Origin: Methylovirgula sp. 4M-Z18 | GTDB lineage: Bacteria > Pseudomonadota > Alphaproteobacteria > Rhizobiales > Beijerinckiaceae | Assembly (NCBI RefSeq): GCF_037890675.1 | Contig: NZ_CP149574.1 | Coordinates: 1,302,001 to 1,366,000, forward strand | DNA length: 64,000 nucleotides | Direction: 5' to 3' | Shown here: one piece after another, positions 1-8,509 of the stretch | Numbering within the stretch: the stretch's first letter is position 1 | Layout of the letters: each line of letters begins with the position of its first letter | Made by a program: the position numbers and the translations under genes | Notes under the pieces: model-generated | Told to the model about the DNA's origin: nothing | The model's database searches: none | The model's input: only the letters and a program-made list of their open reading frames with translations

Positions 1-916
1 TCAGCCCATTTATGAGGCGACCACGCAGGGCTGCATATATTCCGAGCAGCTTCTTTTGCCCCTTGGCGATCGCGATCACCCGGCGTCCGTCGCGGGGGGG
101 AATGGGCGCGCTGGCGACCCGTTCATTGGTCAGCCCTTCGATCAATTGGCCGTCGCGGTCGAAGGCCCAGCCGGTGATCTCGCCGACGGCGCCCGCCTTT
201 TGCAGGGCCTGCAACTCGGTGGCGGTCACGAAGCCGTCGAGGTAGAGCGGTGCCTCGTCGCCAAAATCGCCGATGCCGACAAACGTGGCGCTGGCATCGG
301 CCGCGAGCATCAAGGTGGCGTGAATGAGCGGTTGGCGATGCAGCAGCTCGCGCTCGGCGGGCGAGGAGACGATGACCGGCAGCGGCATCGGAAACAATCG
401 TGCCTTTACCGCTTCGGCCATGCCGTAGATGACGTTGTAATAAGAGGCGGAGCCATCCGGCGCGACATTGCCGGCGAGCGAAACGATTTTGTGTTGCGGC
501 GCTTCGATCGGCGACAATTGATCGACCGTGGCCTTCAGGGTGCGCCCGGTGCCGATCGCCATGATGATCGGTTCGGGGGTACGCAAGGTCCGCTCGATTT
601 CCGCTGCGCCGGCTTCGGCGATGCCGATGGTTGCTGACGCCGAGGCGGGATCGGTCGGCACGATTTCGACCATGTCCAGCGCGAAGCGATCTTTGAGCGC
701 TTGCGCGAGGTCGAGGCACCGGGCGATCGGGTGATCGAGGCGGACCTTGATCAACCCTTCGGAAATCGCCAGCGAGACGAGACGCTGCGCGGTCTGGCGC
801 GAAATGCCGAGCTTGGCGGCGATCTCTTCCTGATTGTTGCCGGCGACATAATACAGCCATCCGGCGCGCGCGGCGTCGTCCAGTCGTTTCTCGTCGGAAG
901 TTTTCACGCGCGCCAT
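1..916 (-). CDS. SorC/DeoR-family sugar-binding transcriptional regulator, cut by the left edge
   Basis: Read on the minus strand from ATG at 916-914, the frame is open to base 1 (305 codons). An N-terminal helix-turn-helix spans about residues 29-50 (NNQEEIAAKLGISRQTAQRL). It is followed by a SorC-type effector domain with the GTGRTL motif at 122-127 and the C-terminal ALRGRLINGL block typical of the family's last residues. The family is usually about 315 residues, so only some 10 are missing. Such proteins bind phosphorylated sugars or polyols and control an adjacent sugar operon, which must lie outside the window. A run of seven G at 94-100 stays in phase, so there is no frameshift. Confidence 0.88.
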   Translation of the reverse strand, partial: MARVKTSDEKRLDDAARAGWLYYVAGNNQEEIAAKLGISRQTAQRLVSLAISEGLIKVRLDHPIARCLDLAQALKDRFALDMVEIVPTDPASASATIGIAEAGAAEIERTLRTPEPIIMAIGTGRTLKATVDQLSPIEAPQHKIVSLAGNVAPDGSASYYNVIYGMAEAVKARLFPMPLPVIVSSPAERELLHRQPLIHATLMLAADASATFVGIGDFGDEAPLYLDGFVTATELQALQKAGAVGEITGWAFDRDGQLIEGLTNERVASAPIPPRDGRRVIAIAKGQKKLLGIYAALRGRLINGL

Positions 917-1112
917 GTTCGCCCCATTTTCGGGATGTTATTTTTTGTGACCCGGGAGTCATAAGGCCCTAGCTAACGTCACTTGCTAGGCTCTTTCAAG
1001 CGGCGCGAGGGCTTACGCTCGACGGGCTTGGGGCGAGAACCTATATTTTGCCTAGCGGCGCGCGGTCTGGCTGGCGCGACGGAATTTCAACATTTCTTGG
1101 GAGGTCCTCACG

Positions 1113-1634
1113 ATGACCATGCCGACCGTACCTGCCGGCGCAACCAATAGCCGCCTTGTCACCTGGACCACGCCGCAGGTGGATTTGCGGGTGATCGGCG
1201 CGGCAAGCGGTCTCGACTATCTGCTCGGACTGTTGAAATCCGGCGCTTTGCCGCCCATCAGTGAGCTGATGAATTTTTCCGCGGTGACGTTCGAGCATGG
1301 GCGCGCGGTCTTCGAGGGGACGCCGGCGGAATTCCATTACAATCCGATCGGTGCGGTCCACGGCGGCTTTGCCGCGACGCTACTCGATTCGGCTTTGGGC
1401 TGCGCCGTGCACACCACATTGCGGCCCGGTTTCGCCTATACGACGGTGGAGCTGAAAGTGAACTTCGTGCGGCCTTTGCGCGCCGATACCGGCCCTGTCA
1501 CCTGCGAGGGTAAAGTCATTCATGTCGGCGGCCGTATCGCGACCGCCGACGCAAAGCTCTCCGATGCGTCGGGGAGGCTTTATGCCCATGGCACAACCAC
1601 ATGCTTGATCTTCCCGGTTGGCGAGAAAGCGTGA
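1113..1634 (+). CDS. PaaI-type hotdog-fold thioesterase
   Basis: A 173-residue single hotdog domain. The helix motif HGGFAATLLDSALG (residues 83-96) is the PaaI-family signature, with the usual Asp (D92). A beta strand rich in V/L follows (VELKVNFVRP), and the protein ends in the family's conserved pattern of a final strand. It probably hydrolyses an acyl- or aryl-CoA thioester in the cytosol; the substrate cannot be read. The ATG at 1113 follows a good ribosome site (GGGAGG). It is divergent from the SorC regulator with a 196-base shared upstream region, so co-regulation is possible but unproven. Confidence 0.85.
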   Translation: MTMPTVPAGATNSRLVTWTTPQVDLRVIGAASGLDYLLGLLKSGALPPISELMNFSAVTFEHGRAVFEGTPAEFHYNPIGAVHGGFAATLLDSALGCAVHTTLRPGFAYTTVELKVNFVRPLRADTGPVTCEGKVIHVGGRIATADAKLSDASGRLYAHGTTTCLIFPVGEKA

Positions 1635-1762
1635 GGGGAATGCCGGCGCGCATCGCCGCCTGATCACATTTGGCATGAGTTGCTCCCGTCATGGAGCTGT
1701 CGCTGAGTCGCGTCTAAGCTCGCTTGAGATGACAAGCCCTAACCTGCACGGGAGGAACGCCC

Positions 1763-3688
1763 ATGAAAGCGGTCGCATTCTCCAACAATGACATTGCGGT
1801 CGTTGCTTGGACATTTGGCGGCAAGCTCGCCGGTTGTCTCGGTTTTGCGATCTATCGCACCGATGTCCGTGCCGGAACCGAGACTTGCCTGCCGGCACTC
1901 GCGACGTTCCAGGGCCAGCAAGCAACGCCCGGTCGGACGACGGCCGACGATCCGGTGCAGAAATTCTTCTGGAAGGATGTCTATGCCAAGCGCGGCGGCA
2001 CCTATCGGTACAAGATCGTGCCGATGGGCGGCGCGCCCGGCGCCTTGCGGCCCATGCCCTTTGGGCCGCTCGTCACCAATGTCATCCAGCTCAGCCCGCA
2101 TTTCGGCACGCTTTCGGCCTATTTCAATCGCGGTATTCTTGCGACGCAGGCGACGGCGCATGCCTTGGATGACGGCTCGCCAGCCGGCTCGAAAGTCGCG
2201 GCCCTTCTGGCGAAAATCGTCAAACCCGGCGATCCGCTGCGCGTCGATCTTGCCGGTCAGATGATCGAAGCGCTCACGGCCCTGCCGGATGAGGCGGGGC
2301 GTACAGGCGCGGATCTTCGACTCGCGCTGTATGAATTTCAGGATCCCGAACTCATCCAGCATTTCGCCGCATTGAAGGCCAAGGGCAGCTTGATCCTGTC
2401 CAACATGCCCGGCGGGACGAAGAAAGCCGGAACCTTTACCAACGACACCTATGCGGCGGAGCGCCAGGCGATCAAAGCCGACGGCCTCGATGTCATCGAT
2501 CGTTTCATGCCGAGCAACAGCATCGGCCACAACAAATTCCAGGTCCTGATGGACGGCACGCCGCAGGCGGTGCTGTTCGGCTCGACCAATTGCACGTCGA
2601 ACGCGCTCTGCGCACAGACCAACAACACCATCATCGCGCGCTCGCCTGCCATGGCGCAGGCCTATGCCGATTATTGGGACCGGCTCAAACAGGACACGGT
2701 GCCGCCCGGCGACGGCGGCAAGGCGCAGCAGTCGCCAAGCCTGCGCCGTGCCGATGCGCAACCGCCCGTAACCCTCACGCTCGAGGACAACAGCGGCACG
2801 GTCGATCTATGGTTCTCGCCCAACACGCCGCACGCGCGTGGCAAATCCCGCGGGGCGAACGAGGCGACGCCGCCGGATCTGCAAATGGTTTTCGACGCGA
2901 TCGCGCAAGCGCAGCAAGCTATTTTGTTTCTTGCTTTCGAGCCCGGCAGCCCCAGCATCATCGACGCGATCGCGGATGCTTTGAAGGCCAAGCCTCGGCT
3001 CTTCGTGCGCGGCGCGGTGACTGCCGCGGGGGCCGCCGGCGATTTCTACACGGCGGTCAACGGCGGCGACCCGAGCGCCAAACCGGCCAAACGGCAGAAG
3101 GGAGACCCGCCTTTGCCGGAGGATTACCGCGTGATCCACACCCGCGGCGTCACGGCGCAAGATGCGTTCGGACAATGGGAGGCGGAGCTCAATCAGGCCG
3201 GCCATGCGGTCATTCACGACAAGATCGTCGTGATCGACCCGTTTGCGGACAATTGCGTCGTGGTCACCGGCAGCCACAATCTCGGGTTCAAGGCGTCCTA
3301 CAACAACGACGAGAATCTGGCGATCATTCGCGGTCATCGCGCATTGGCGGAAGCCTATGCGGCCCATTGTCTGGACGTCTACGACCATTATGCTTGGCGC
3401 TATTGGCTCGCCCAGAACGGGGCGAAGGCCTGGCATTTCTTGAGTGCCGACGACACATGGCAGGACGCGTATTTTTCGCCGGACAATCAGGTGAAGTCGG
3501 CCGAACTCAGCTTCTGGCTCGCGGCGACGCCTTCTGCCGACGCCTTGCCGACGCCCGATGGTGGTGCGACAACCCGCGAGCGGCCGGCAATGCAGGCGGC
3601 AACCGGCGGACTGACGCCGGCGGTCGGGCAGCATGCATTATCGCGCAAGCACGCATCACAAAAGCATGGAAAGCGTCGCAAGACTTGA
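1763..3688 (+). CDS. Phospholipase D-like protein with two HKD motifs
   Basis: A 641-residue protein with two PLD active-site motifs. The first is H256-N-K with Asp nine residues from the His (one residue longer than the canonical HxKx4D), followed by GSTN. The second is canonical, HDKIVVID starting at H485, followed by GSHN. No signal peptide is evident, and the first 120 residues before the catalytic region are not recognised. The family includes phosphodiesterases, nucleases and phospholipid-active enzymes, so the substrate is open. The C-terminus is basic (HASQKHGKRRKT). The next gene starts 9 bases downstream, suggesting one transcript with the histidine phosphatase. Confidence 0.85.
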   Translation: MKAVAFSNNDIAVVAWTFGGKLAGCLGFAIYRTDVRAGTETCLPALATFQGQQATPGRTTADDPVQKFFWKDVYAKRGGTYRYKIVPMGGAPGALRPMPFGPLVTNVIQLSPHFGTLSAYFNRGILATQATAHALDDGSPAGSKVAALLAKIVKPGDPLRVDLAGQMIEALTALPDEAGRTGADLRLALYEFQDPELIQHFAALKAKGSLILSNMPGGTKKAGTFTNDTYAAERQAIKADGLDVIDRFMPSNSIGHNKFQVLMDGTPQAVLFGSTNCTSNALCAQTNNTIIARSPAMAQAYADYWDRLKQDTVPPGDGGKAQQSPSLRRADAQPPVTLTLEDNSGTVDLWFSPNTPHARGKSRGANEATPPDLQMVFDAIAQAQQAILFLAFEPGSPSIIDAIADALKAKPRLFVRGAVTAAGAAGDFYTAVNGGDPSAKPAKRQKGDPPLPEDYRVIHTRGVTAQDAFGQWEAELNQAGHAVIHDKIVVIDPFADNCVVVTGSHNLGFKASYNNDENLAIIRGHRALAEAYAAHCLDVYDHYAWRYWLAQNGAKAWHFLSADDTWQDAYFSPDNQVKSAELSFWLAATPSADALPTPDGGATTRERPAMQAATGGLTPAVGQHALSRKHASQKHGKRRKT

Positions 3689-3697
3689 GGGGTAGGG

Positions 3698-4171
3698 ATG
3701 GCCGAGACACCACGTATGATTCTGGTTATGCGGCACGCTGAAAAGCCCGCCGATCCGAACGATGCCAATCTTGCGCCCGCCGGCCAGACACGGGCTGCGG
3801 CGCTCGCCGACTATATTCCGCGCGCCTTCGGCGCTCCCGATTTCATTTTCGCCGCCGCGGCTTCGATACGTAGCGATCGGCCGTTGCAGACGGTGCAGCC
3901 GCTTGCGCAGCGCATCAATGTGACGGTCGATGCATCGATCGCCGACATCGATTACCAGAAGCTGGCTGATCGCCTACTCACGCACGGACGCTATGCGAAC
4001 AAGCGCATTCTCATGTGTTGGCGTCATGGTCACATTCCGGCGCTGATGCAGGCGCTCGGCGCGCCGTCAGGGACCTTTCCTGATCGTTGGGATCTCGCGG
4101 TCTTCGATCTGATCCTGAAGATGGAGTTTGGCGATCAGGTTACGGTCACCAAGGTCAAGGAGCCGTTTTGA
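3698..4171 (+). CDS. Histidine phosphatase family protein
   Basis: A 157-residue small member of the phosphoglycerate-mutase-like superfamily. The RHAE motif with the phospho-accepting H13 is at residues 12-15, and a second active-site His pair lies at RHGH (about 109-112). It lacks the cap insertions of metabolic mutases and resembles SixA-size enzymes. The substrate is unknown. Nine bases separate it from the PLD-like gene, so a functional pair (release of a phosphate ester, then dephosphorylation) is conceivable but is inference. Confidence 0.8.
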   Translation: MAETPRMILVMRHAEKPADPNDANLAPAGQTRAAALADYIPRAFGAPDFIFAAAASIRSDRPLQTVQPLAQRINVTVDASIADIDYQKLADRLLTHGRYANKRILMCWRHGHIPALMQALGAPSGTFPDRWDLAVFDLILKMEFGDQVTVTKVKEPF

Positions 4172-4386
4172 TCGTTGGGCGTGGCCGCCGCGGAAGCGGA
4201 TTGGGGCCGTTCTTCGGAACGTGACGATGTGCGCATAGCGCGCTGATTGAGAGCGAGAAAAGTGATCTGCTCAATATCTGCTTTAACTCCGCCAGTGGGC
4301 TGAGGAGAAGGTTTAATTGCCTATATTTTAATAATATAAATCAATATTTTGTGCCTATATTATAAGATTTTTGTTTGGGCGCCCTC
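4172..4386 (+). other. AT-rich convergent intergenic stretch with a 10-base direct repeat
   Basis: This lies between two convergent genes. The part from about 4310 to 4376 is strikingly AT-rich compared with its surroundings and carries TGCCTATATT twice (4318-4327 and 4352-4361). No gene is seen. It could act as a bidirectional termination zone, but no clear stem plus T-tract was found. Confidence 0.4.
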
Positions 4387-5148
4387 TCATCGTCCTTGCC
4401 AGGTTTCAAGGACACTATCAATCCACCCCTTTTGCGGGCCGATCTTGGCGCCCTGCGTGAGCGCACCGCACTTGTTCGGCGGCATGCCGCCGGTCCAATC
4501 GATGATACCGGCCACTGTCCGGCCGTCGGCTTCGAAAATCGGGCCGCCGGAATCGCCGGTACAGGCGCCGGTGCCGGCATGGGAAGGGTCCTCGAGCCAG
4601 AGCAGAATATCGGACACCGGCGCGCGCAGGGTCAGATCCGCGATGCGCAACTGGCCGGCGCTGTGCGCGTCGCCCTCTCGGGTCAGGCCGTAACCGGCGA
4701 CGCGGAACGATTGGCCCGGCGCCGCCTCGCTCGCCGTGGCGAGGGTCGCAGGCTGAAAGTCCGAGGGTAGATCCTCGGCCAATTCGACCAGGGCGAGATC
4801 GACCGAGCGCTCCCGCGTGCGAATGGCATTGGCGCGATAGGCTGGATGCACCGCGAGCCGGTGCACCGGGCTCAGGACCGGCGCGCCGTCGGGGGCGCGA
4901 AAATGAATCATCGTATGGGCGGCATCGCCGACGCAATGAGCCGCGGTCAGCACCACGTTCTGCCGCACGACGACGCCGGAGCAAAATCCGGCCCGGCTCT
5001 TGTCGCCCTTGAGCACCATGACGATTTTCTCGCCAAACCCCGCGCCATCGTTGCTTGCGCCGACCACGGCGCGGGCGGCGGAGGCGAGAAGGGCCAGCGG
5101 CAGGAGGCAAAGAGCGATCGAGGGCAGGCGGGAAAAACGGATGCGCAT
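4387..5148 (-). CDS. Secreted trypsin-like serine protease (S1 family)
   Basis: 253 residues with an N-terminal signal peptide: a hydrophobic stretch at about 9-26 ending in ASAARA. The complete chymotrypsin-type triad is visible: H71 in TAAHC, D117 in SVDLALVEL and S200 in GDSGGP. Cys pairs (C56/C72 region and C196) could form disulfides in the periplasm or outside. It is predicted to be an exported endopeptidase. The gene stands alone; its start faces the start of the downstream plus-strand feuN-like gene with about 115 bases between. Confidence 0.9.
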   Translation of the reverse strand: MRIRFSRLPSIALCLLPLALLASAARAVVGASNDGAGFGEKIVMVLKGDKSRAGFCSGVVVRQNVVLTAAHCVGDAAHTMIHFRAPDGAPVLSPVHRLAVHPAYRANAIRTRERSVDLALVELAEDLPSDFQPATLATASEAAPGQSFRVAGYGLTREGDAHSAGQLRIADLTLRAPVSDILLWLEDPSHAGTGACTGDSGGPIFEADGRTVAGIIDWTGGMPPNKCGALTQGAKIGPQKGWIDSVLETWQGR

Positions 5149-5265
5149 GAAAGATGCCTACCGCGGGCGATGGTGGCGGACAAGTCATCCAATTTTAAGC
5201 CTTGGCCGTCAGGATGAACGCAAATATTCATGTTCCATTCAGGGCCGCTGGACCAGGGTGTCGCC

Positions 5266-5604
5266 ATGAGAGTCTCCCTGTTGATCCTGGCGTTCAGCTG
5301 CATGGCCGGCGCGGCCTTGCTGGCGCGCAATGCTTGGGCGCAACAGGCTGAGCCGCTCGGCGGCTGTCTCAGCCCGCAGGAGATGCGGGAGGCGGTGCCG
5401 GAACATCACCTTGCCGACTCGTACCGGGTGATCAAACATGTGTCGAGCGAACATCGCGCCGAAGCGGTCGGTGCAAAATTGTGCCGGCAGGGCGGCAAGT
5501 TCGTGTATGAGCTGACCTTGCTGCCCCATGACGCTAAAGAGGTGCTGCATGTTTTGGTCGATGCGATGACGGGGGAGACGTTGTCCGGCAAGCCGCCAAA
5601 ATAG
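5266..5604 (+). CDS. Small periplasmic PepSY-like protein, FeuN-like by position
   Basis: From ATG 5266 the product is 112 residues with a signal peptide (LLILAFSCMAGAALLARNAWA). The mature part ends with a PepSY-like pattern (KFVYELTLLPHD.. then VLVDAMTGE). An upstream ATG at 5230 would add 12 residues before the signal and is less likely. In Sinorhizobium, FeuN is a small periplasmic protein encoded just before feuP that restrains the FeuQ kinase. Here the gene sits 95 bases before a FeuP-like regulator, so a similar role is inferred from size, export signal and place. Confidence 0.7.
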   Translation: MRVSLLILAFSCMAGAALLARNAWAQQAEPLGGCLSPQEMREAVPEHHLADSYRVIKHVSSEHRAEAVGAKLCRQGGKFVYELTLLPHDAKEVLHVLVDAMTGETLSGKPPK

Positions 5605-5698
5605 GCGCACACGGTTTTGTCTGTGCGGGTGTTCACATCCAAACCATCAAAAAGTCCAGATTTTGGCCAAAAGCGATGACAGCTTGTGGAGGATATTG

Positions 5699-6403
5699 TT
5701 GCGATTACTGGTCGTTGAAGATGACAAGGATTTGAACCGCCAGCTCGTTTCGGCGCTGGAAGCCGCCGGCTATGCGGTGGACCGGGCCTATGACGGCGAG
5801 GAAGGGCATTTCCTGGGCGATACCGAGCCCTATGACGCCATCGTCCTCGATCTCGGCCTGCCGAAGAAGGACGGCCTGTCGGTCCTCAAGGAATGGCGCC
5901 AAGCCGGCCGCACCACGCCGGTCCTGATTTTGACGGCGCGCGACCGCTGGAGCGACAAGGTCGGAGGGTTCGACGCCGGCGCCGACGATTATGTCGCCAA
6001 ACCCTTCCATGTCGAAGAGATTCTCGCTCGGCTCAGGGCGCTTTTGCGCCGGGCCGGCGGCCATGCGACCGATATGCTCTCGTGCGGTCCCGTGCAGGTC
6101 GACACCCGCGGCAGCCGCGTACTGGTCGACGGTGCGCCGATCAAGCTCACCTCGCACGAATATCGCCTGCTCGCCTATCTCATGCATCATGCTGGGCGTG
6201 TCGTGTCGCGCGGCGAACTGGTCGAGCATATTTACGATCAGGATTTTGACCGCGATTCCAACACGATCGAGGTCTTCGTTGGCCGGTTGCGCAAGAAGCT
6301 CGGCGTGGACATTATTCAGACTTCGCGCGGTTTGGGCTATATTGTCGAAGCGCCGCAGAAAGCGGCCAATGGAGCAACCGCGAAGCCCGTTCGTTCGCCA
6401 TGA
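5699..6403 (+). CDS. feuP: OmpR-family response regulator, FeuP-like
   Basis: A receiver domain (acidic pocket EDD, phospho-acceptor D51 in VLDLGLPKKDG, Lys in AKPFHVEE) is joined to a winged-helix DNA-binding domain ending ..TSRGLGYIVEAP. The best start is TTG at 5699, five bases after GGAGGA at 5688-5693, giving MRLLVVEDDKD; the upstream in-frame TTG at 5663 has no ribosome site. Phrases such as GEEGHFLGDTEPYDA and VEHIYDQDFDRDSNTIEVF match FeuP as I remember it. FeuP controls cyclic glucan export and other envelope genes in rhizobia; targets here are unknown. Confidence 0.85.
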   Translation: MRLLVVEDDKDLNRQLVSALEAAGYAVDRAYDGEEGHFLGDTEPYDAIVLDLGLPKKDGLSVLKEWRQAGRTTPVLILTARDRWSDKVGGFDAGADDYVAKPFHVEEILARLRALLRRAGGHATDMLSCGPVQVDTRGSRVLVDGAPIKLTSHEYRLLAYLMHHAGRVVSRGELVEHIYDQDFDRDSNTIEVFVGRLRKKLGVDIIQTSRGLGYIVEAPQKAANGATAKPVRSP

Positions 6404-7806
6404 TGTTTCGTGTCAAGGCCCAGTCGATTGCGACGCGCCTGTTCCTTTCGGCGGCGTTTTGGAGCACGGTCATCCTTGTCATTGCCGGCTTCCTTCTCTC
6501 CGCGGTCTATACACGCAGTGCCGAGCAGTCGTTCGACGAGATTTTGAAAACCTATCTCACGGCGCTCGTCGCGGATATCGACAGTTCGCCCGACAAATTG
6601 CACGTGGTCATCGATCCGCTGAGCGAGCCGAAATTCAAGTTCATTCTCGCCGGCTGGTATTGGCAAATTACGCCGCTCGGGAGCGACAAGCCCGAAATCA
6701 AGACCTCGCAATCGCTGTTCGCGGCGACCTTGCCGCGCCTGTCCGATCAGAACGTGCCGCTGATCGATGGGGCGCGCGAGGGCTACGTCACTGGGCCGGG
6801 CAGCAAGCAATTGCGACAGGTCGAGCGCGAGATCGTCTTTCCTGAAGCCGATCCCGAGGGCAAGGACCTCGCTTATCTGGTGCAGGTGGCGGCGACGACC
6901 GAGGAGATCGACCGCAAGATCTTCACGTTCCAGGTCGATCTCGCCATCACCTTCGTCAGCCTGGCGCTGGCCCTTCTGGCCTCGACTTTCCTGCAAGTCC
7001 GCTTCGGTCTGCGGCCCTTGCGGCAGTTGCGCCGCAGTCTCGGCGCCATCCGGCAAGGCAACACCGAACGCATCGAGGGACAATATCCGCAGGACATTGC
7101 CCCGCTGGCGGACGAAATCAATCTCTTGATCGATTCCAATCGGGAAATCGTCGGCCGGGCCCGCACCCACGTGGGCAATCTGGCCCACGCGCTCAAGACG
7201 CCGTTGAGCGTCATCGTCAACGAAGCGGATGCCGAGGCGGGCGGCCTGGCGGGCAAGGTGCGCGAACAGGCCGGCATCATGCGCGATCAAGTCGATTATT
7301 ATCTCGAGCGGGCGCGGGCGGCGGCGCGAACCAATGTGATCGGCGCGATGACCGAGGTGACGCCGACCATCGAGGGCCTGGTCCGCGCTTTCGCGAAGAT
7401 CAACCAGGACCGCGACATCCGGTTCGAAGTGGCGGTGGCCGGCGGCTTGCGCTTCCGGGGCGAGCGGCAAGATCTCGAGGAGATGATCGGCAATTTGGCC
7501 GACAATGCCGCCAAATGGGCACGGCACCGGGTGCGGATCGAGGCGGTGCCCGCGCACATGGGCGACACAGCCAGCCGGCCGTTTTTCGACGTCACCATCG
7601 ACGATGACGGCGCGGGCCTGCCGAAGGAATCGCGCACCGCCGCTTTGCACCGCGGCCGTCGCCTGGATGAGACCAAGCCCGGCTCCGGCCTCGGCCTTTC
7701 CATCGTGATGGACCTCGTCAGCGTCTACGGCGGCACGTTAAAGCTTGAAGATTCTCCGCTCGGCGGGTTAAGAGCGCAATTGCATCTGCCGGCGATCGAG
7801 GCCTGA
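6400..7806 (+). CDS. feuQ: Membrane sensor histidine kinase, FeuQ-like
   Basis: 468 residues: transmembrane segment at about 13-37, periplasmic sensor loop, second transmembrane segment at about 181-200, HAMP region, then H263 in NLAHALKTPLS as phosphorylation site, N box NLADNAAKW (365-373) and G box DDDGAGL (401-407). The start overlaps the regulator's stop by 4 bases, so the pair is translationally coupled. The His-box wording HVGNLAHALKTPLSVI is that of FeuQ/PhoQ-type kinases. It should phosphorylate the upstream FeuP-like regulator in response to an envelope signal, possibly held in check by the small exported protein at 5266. Confidence 0.87.
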   Translation: MMFRVKAQSIATRLFLSAAFWSTVILVIAGFLLSAVYTRSAEQSFDEILKTYLTALVADIDSSPDKLHVVIDPLSEPKFKFILAGWYWQITPLGSDKPEIKTSQSLFAATLPRLSDQNVPLIDGAREGYVTGPGSKQLRQVEREIVFPEADPEGKDLAYLVQVAATTEEIDRKIFTFQVDLAITFVSLALALLASTFLQVRFGLRPLRQLRRSLGAIRQGNTERIEGQYPQDIAPLADEINLLIDSNREIVGRARTHVGNLAHALKTPLSVIVNEADAEAGGLAGKVREQAGIMRDQVDYYLERARAAARTNVIGAMTEVTPTIEGLVRAFAKINQDRDIRFEVAVAGGLRFRGERQDLEEMIGNLADNAAKWARHRVRIEAVPAHMGDTASRPFFDVTIDDDGAGLPKESRTAALHRGRRLDETKPGSGLGLSIVMDLVSVYGGTLKLEDSPLGGLRAQLHLPAIEA

Positions 7807-7844
7807 CTAAGGTTAAATAGTCACCACGACCTAGAGGGAAGATC

Positions 7845-8375
7845 ATGAAAGCTGCTTCTTTGGTGGGCCTCGCCTGCCTTATGTTACCGCTCGCTGCGTG
7901 CGGCCGGCTCGGCCCGGAACCGAGGCGCGTCAATCCGCCGCCGCCCCAGGCCGCCGCCCCCGGCGAGACGGCGCCCGTCCTTCCCGTCACGTCGCAACCG
8001 CTCGCCCCCATCGGATCGCAGCCCGTCGCTCCCGCCCCGCAACCTGGTACTCCCCCGGCATCGCAACCGATGGCGCCGGAAGCCGCTCTCCCCGCCGGGT
8101 CGCCGCCGGGACCGGGCGCGCTTGGCGGCGCGTTGGGCGCGCGCCTGACCGAAGCCGACCGGCAGGCCGCAGTCAACGCGCAATATGAAGCGGTCAGCAG
8201 CGGGCAAAAGAAGAGTTGGAAAGGGGCCAATGGTACGTTCGGCTTTACCGATCCAGGGCAGGCTTCGGGCTCTTGCCGCACCTATACCGATACGGTCTAT
8301 ATCGACGGCCGGCCGCAAAGCGGCAGAGGCCAGGCTTGCCAGGGTGCTGATGGCACGTGGCAAATCACCAATTGA
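7845..8375 (+). CDS. Proline-rich lipoprotein with 17-kDa surface-antigen-type C-terminus
   Basis: 176 residues. A signal peptide ends in the lipobox LAAC (Cys about residue 20), so it should be lipid-anchored. Residues about 25-95 are Pro/Ala/Gln-rich and probably extended. The last 60 residues (FGFTDPG.. SCRTYTDTVYIDG.. GQACQGADGTWQI) have the paired-Cys CR.Y...V.I.G / G.ACR..DG.W pattern of rickettsial 17-kDa surface-antigen C-terminal domains. It follows the FeuQ-like kinase by 38 bases and may share its transcript. Its function is probably structural in the outer membrane. Confidence 0.75.
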   Translation: MKAASLVGLACLMLPLAACGRLGPEPRRVNPPPPQAAAPGETAPVLPVTSQPLAPIGSQPVAPAPQPGTPPASQPMAPEAALPAGSPPGPGALGGALGARLTEADRQAAVNAQYEAVSSGQKKSWKGANGTFGFTDPGQASGSCRTYTDTVYIDGRPQSGRGQACQGADGTWQITN

Positions 8376-8509
8376 GGCTTGTCAAAAGCCCGTGCGCCTA
8401 GGGACTGAGCCATTACGCCGGCAAAAGGTGGCGCTGGCCGGATGATGCCGCCAAGCAGCGACATGATGCGCTATTTCCCTTGGAGGTCATAAACCGTTAC
8501 AGGAAGCCC

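Noticed and set aside
94-100. Suspected frameshift at a run of seven G in the SorC-type gene
   Set aside because: Re-reading the minus strand shows IPPRDGRRVIAIAKG in phase through the run, so the gene is intact to the window edge.
123-962. A 279-codon minus-strand frame in place of the SorC-type regulator
   Set aside because: It is another frame of the same strand; the true frame carries the helix-turn-helix and sugar-binding motifs.
1739-2761. A 340-codon frame opposite the PLD-like gene
   Set aside because: Its opposite strand carries both HKD motifs and good family similarity; this frame has Arg-rich composition only.
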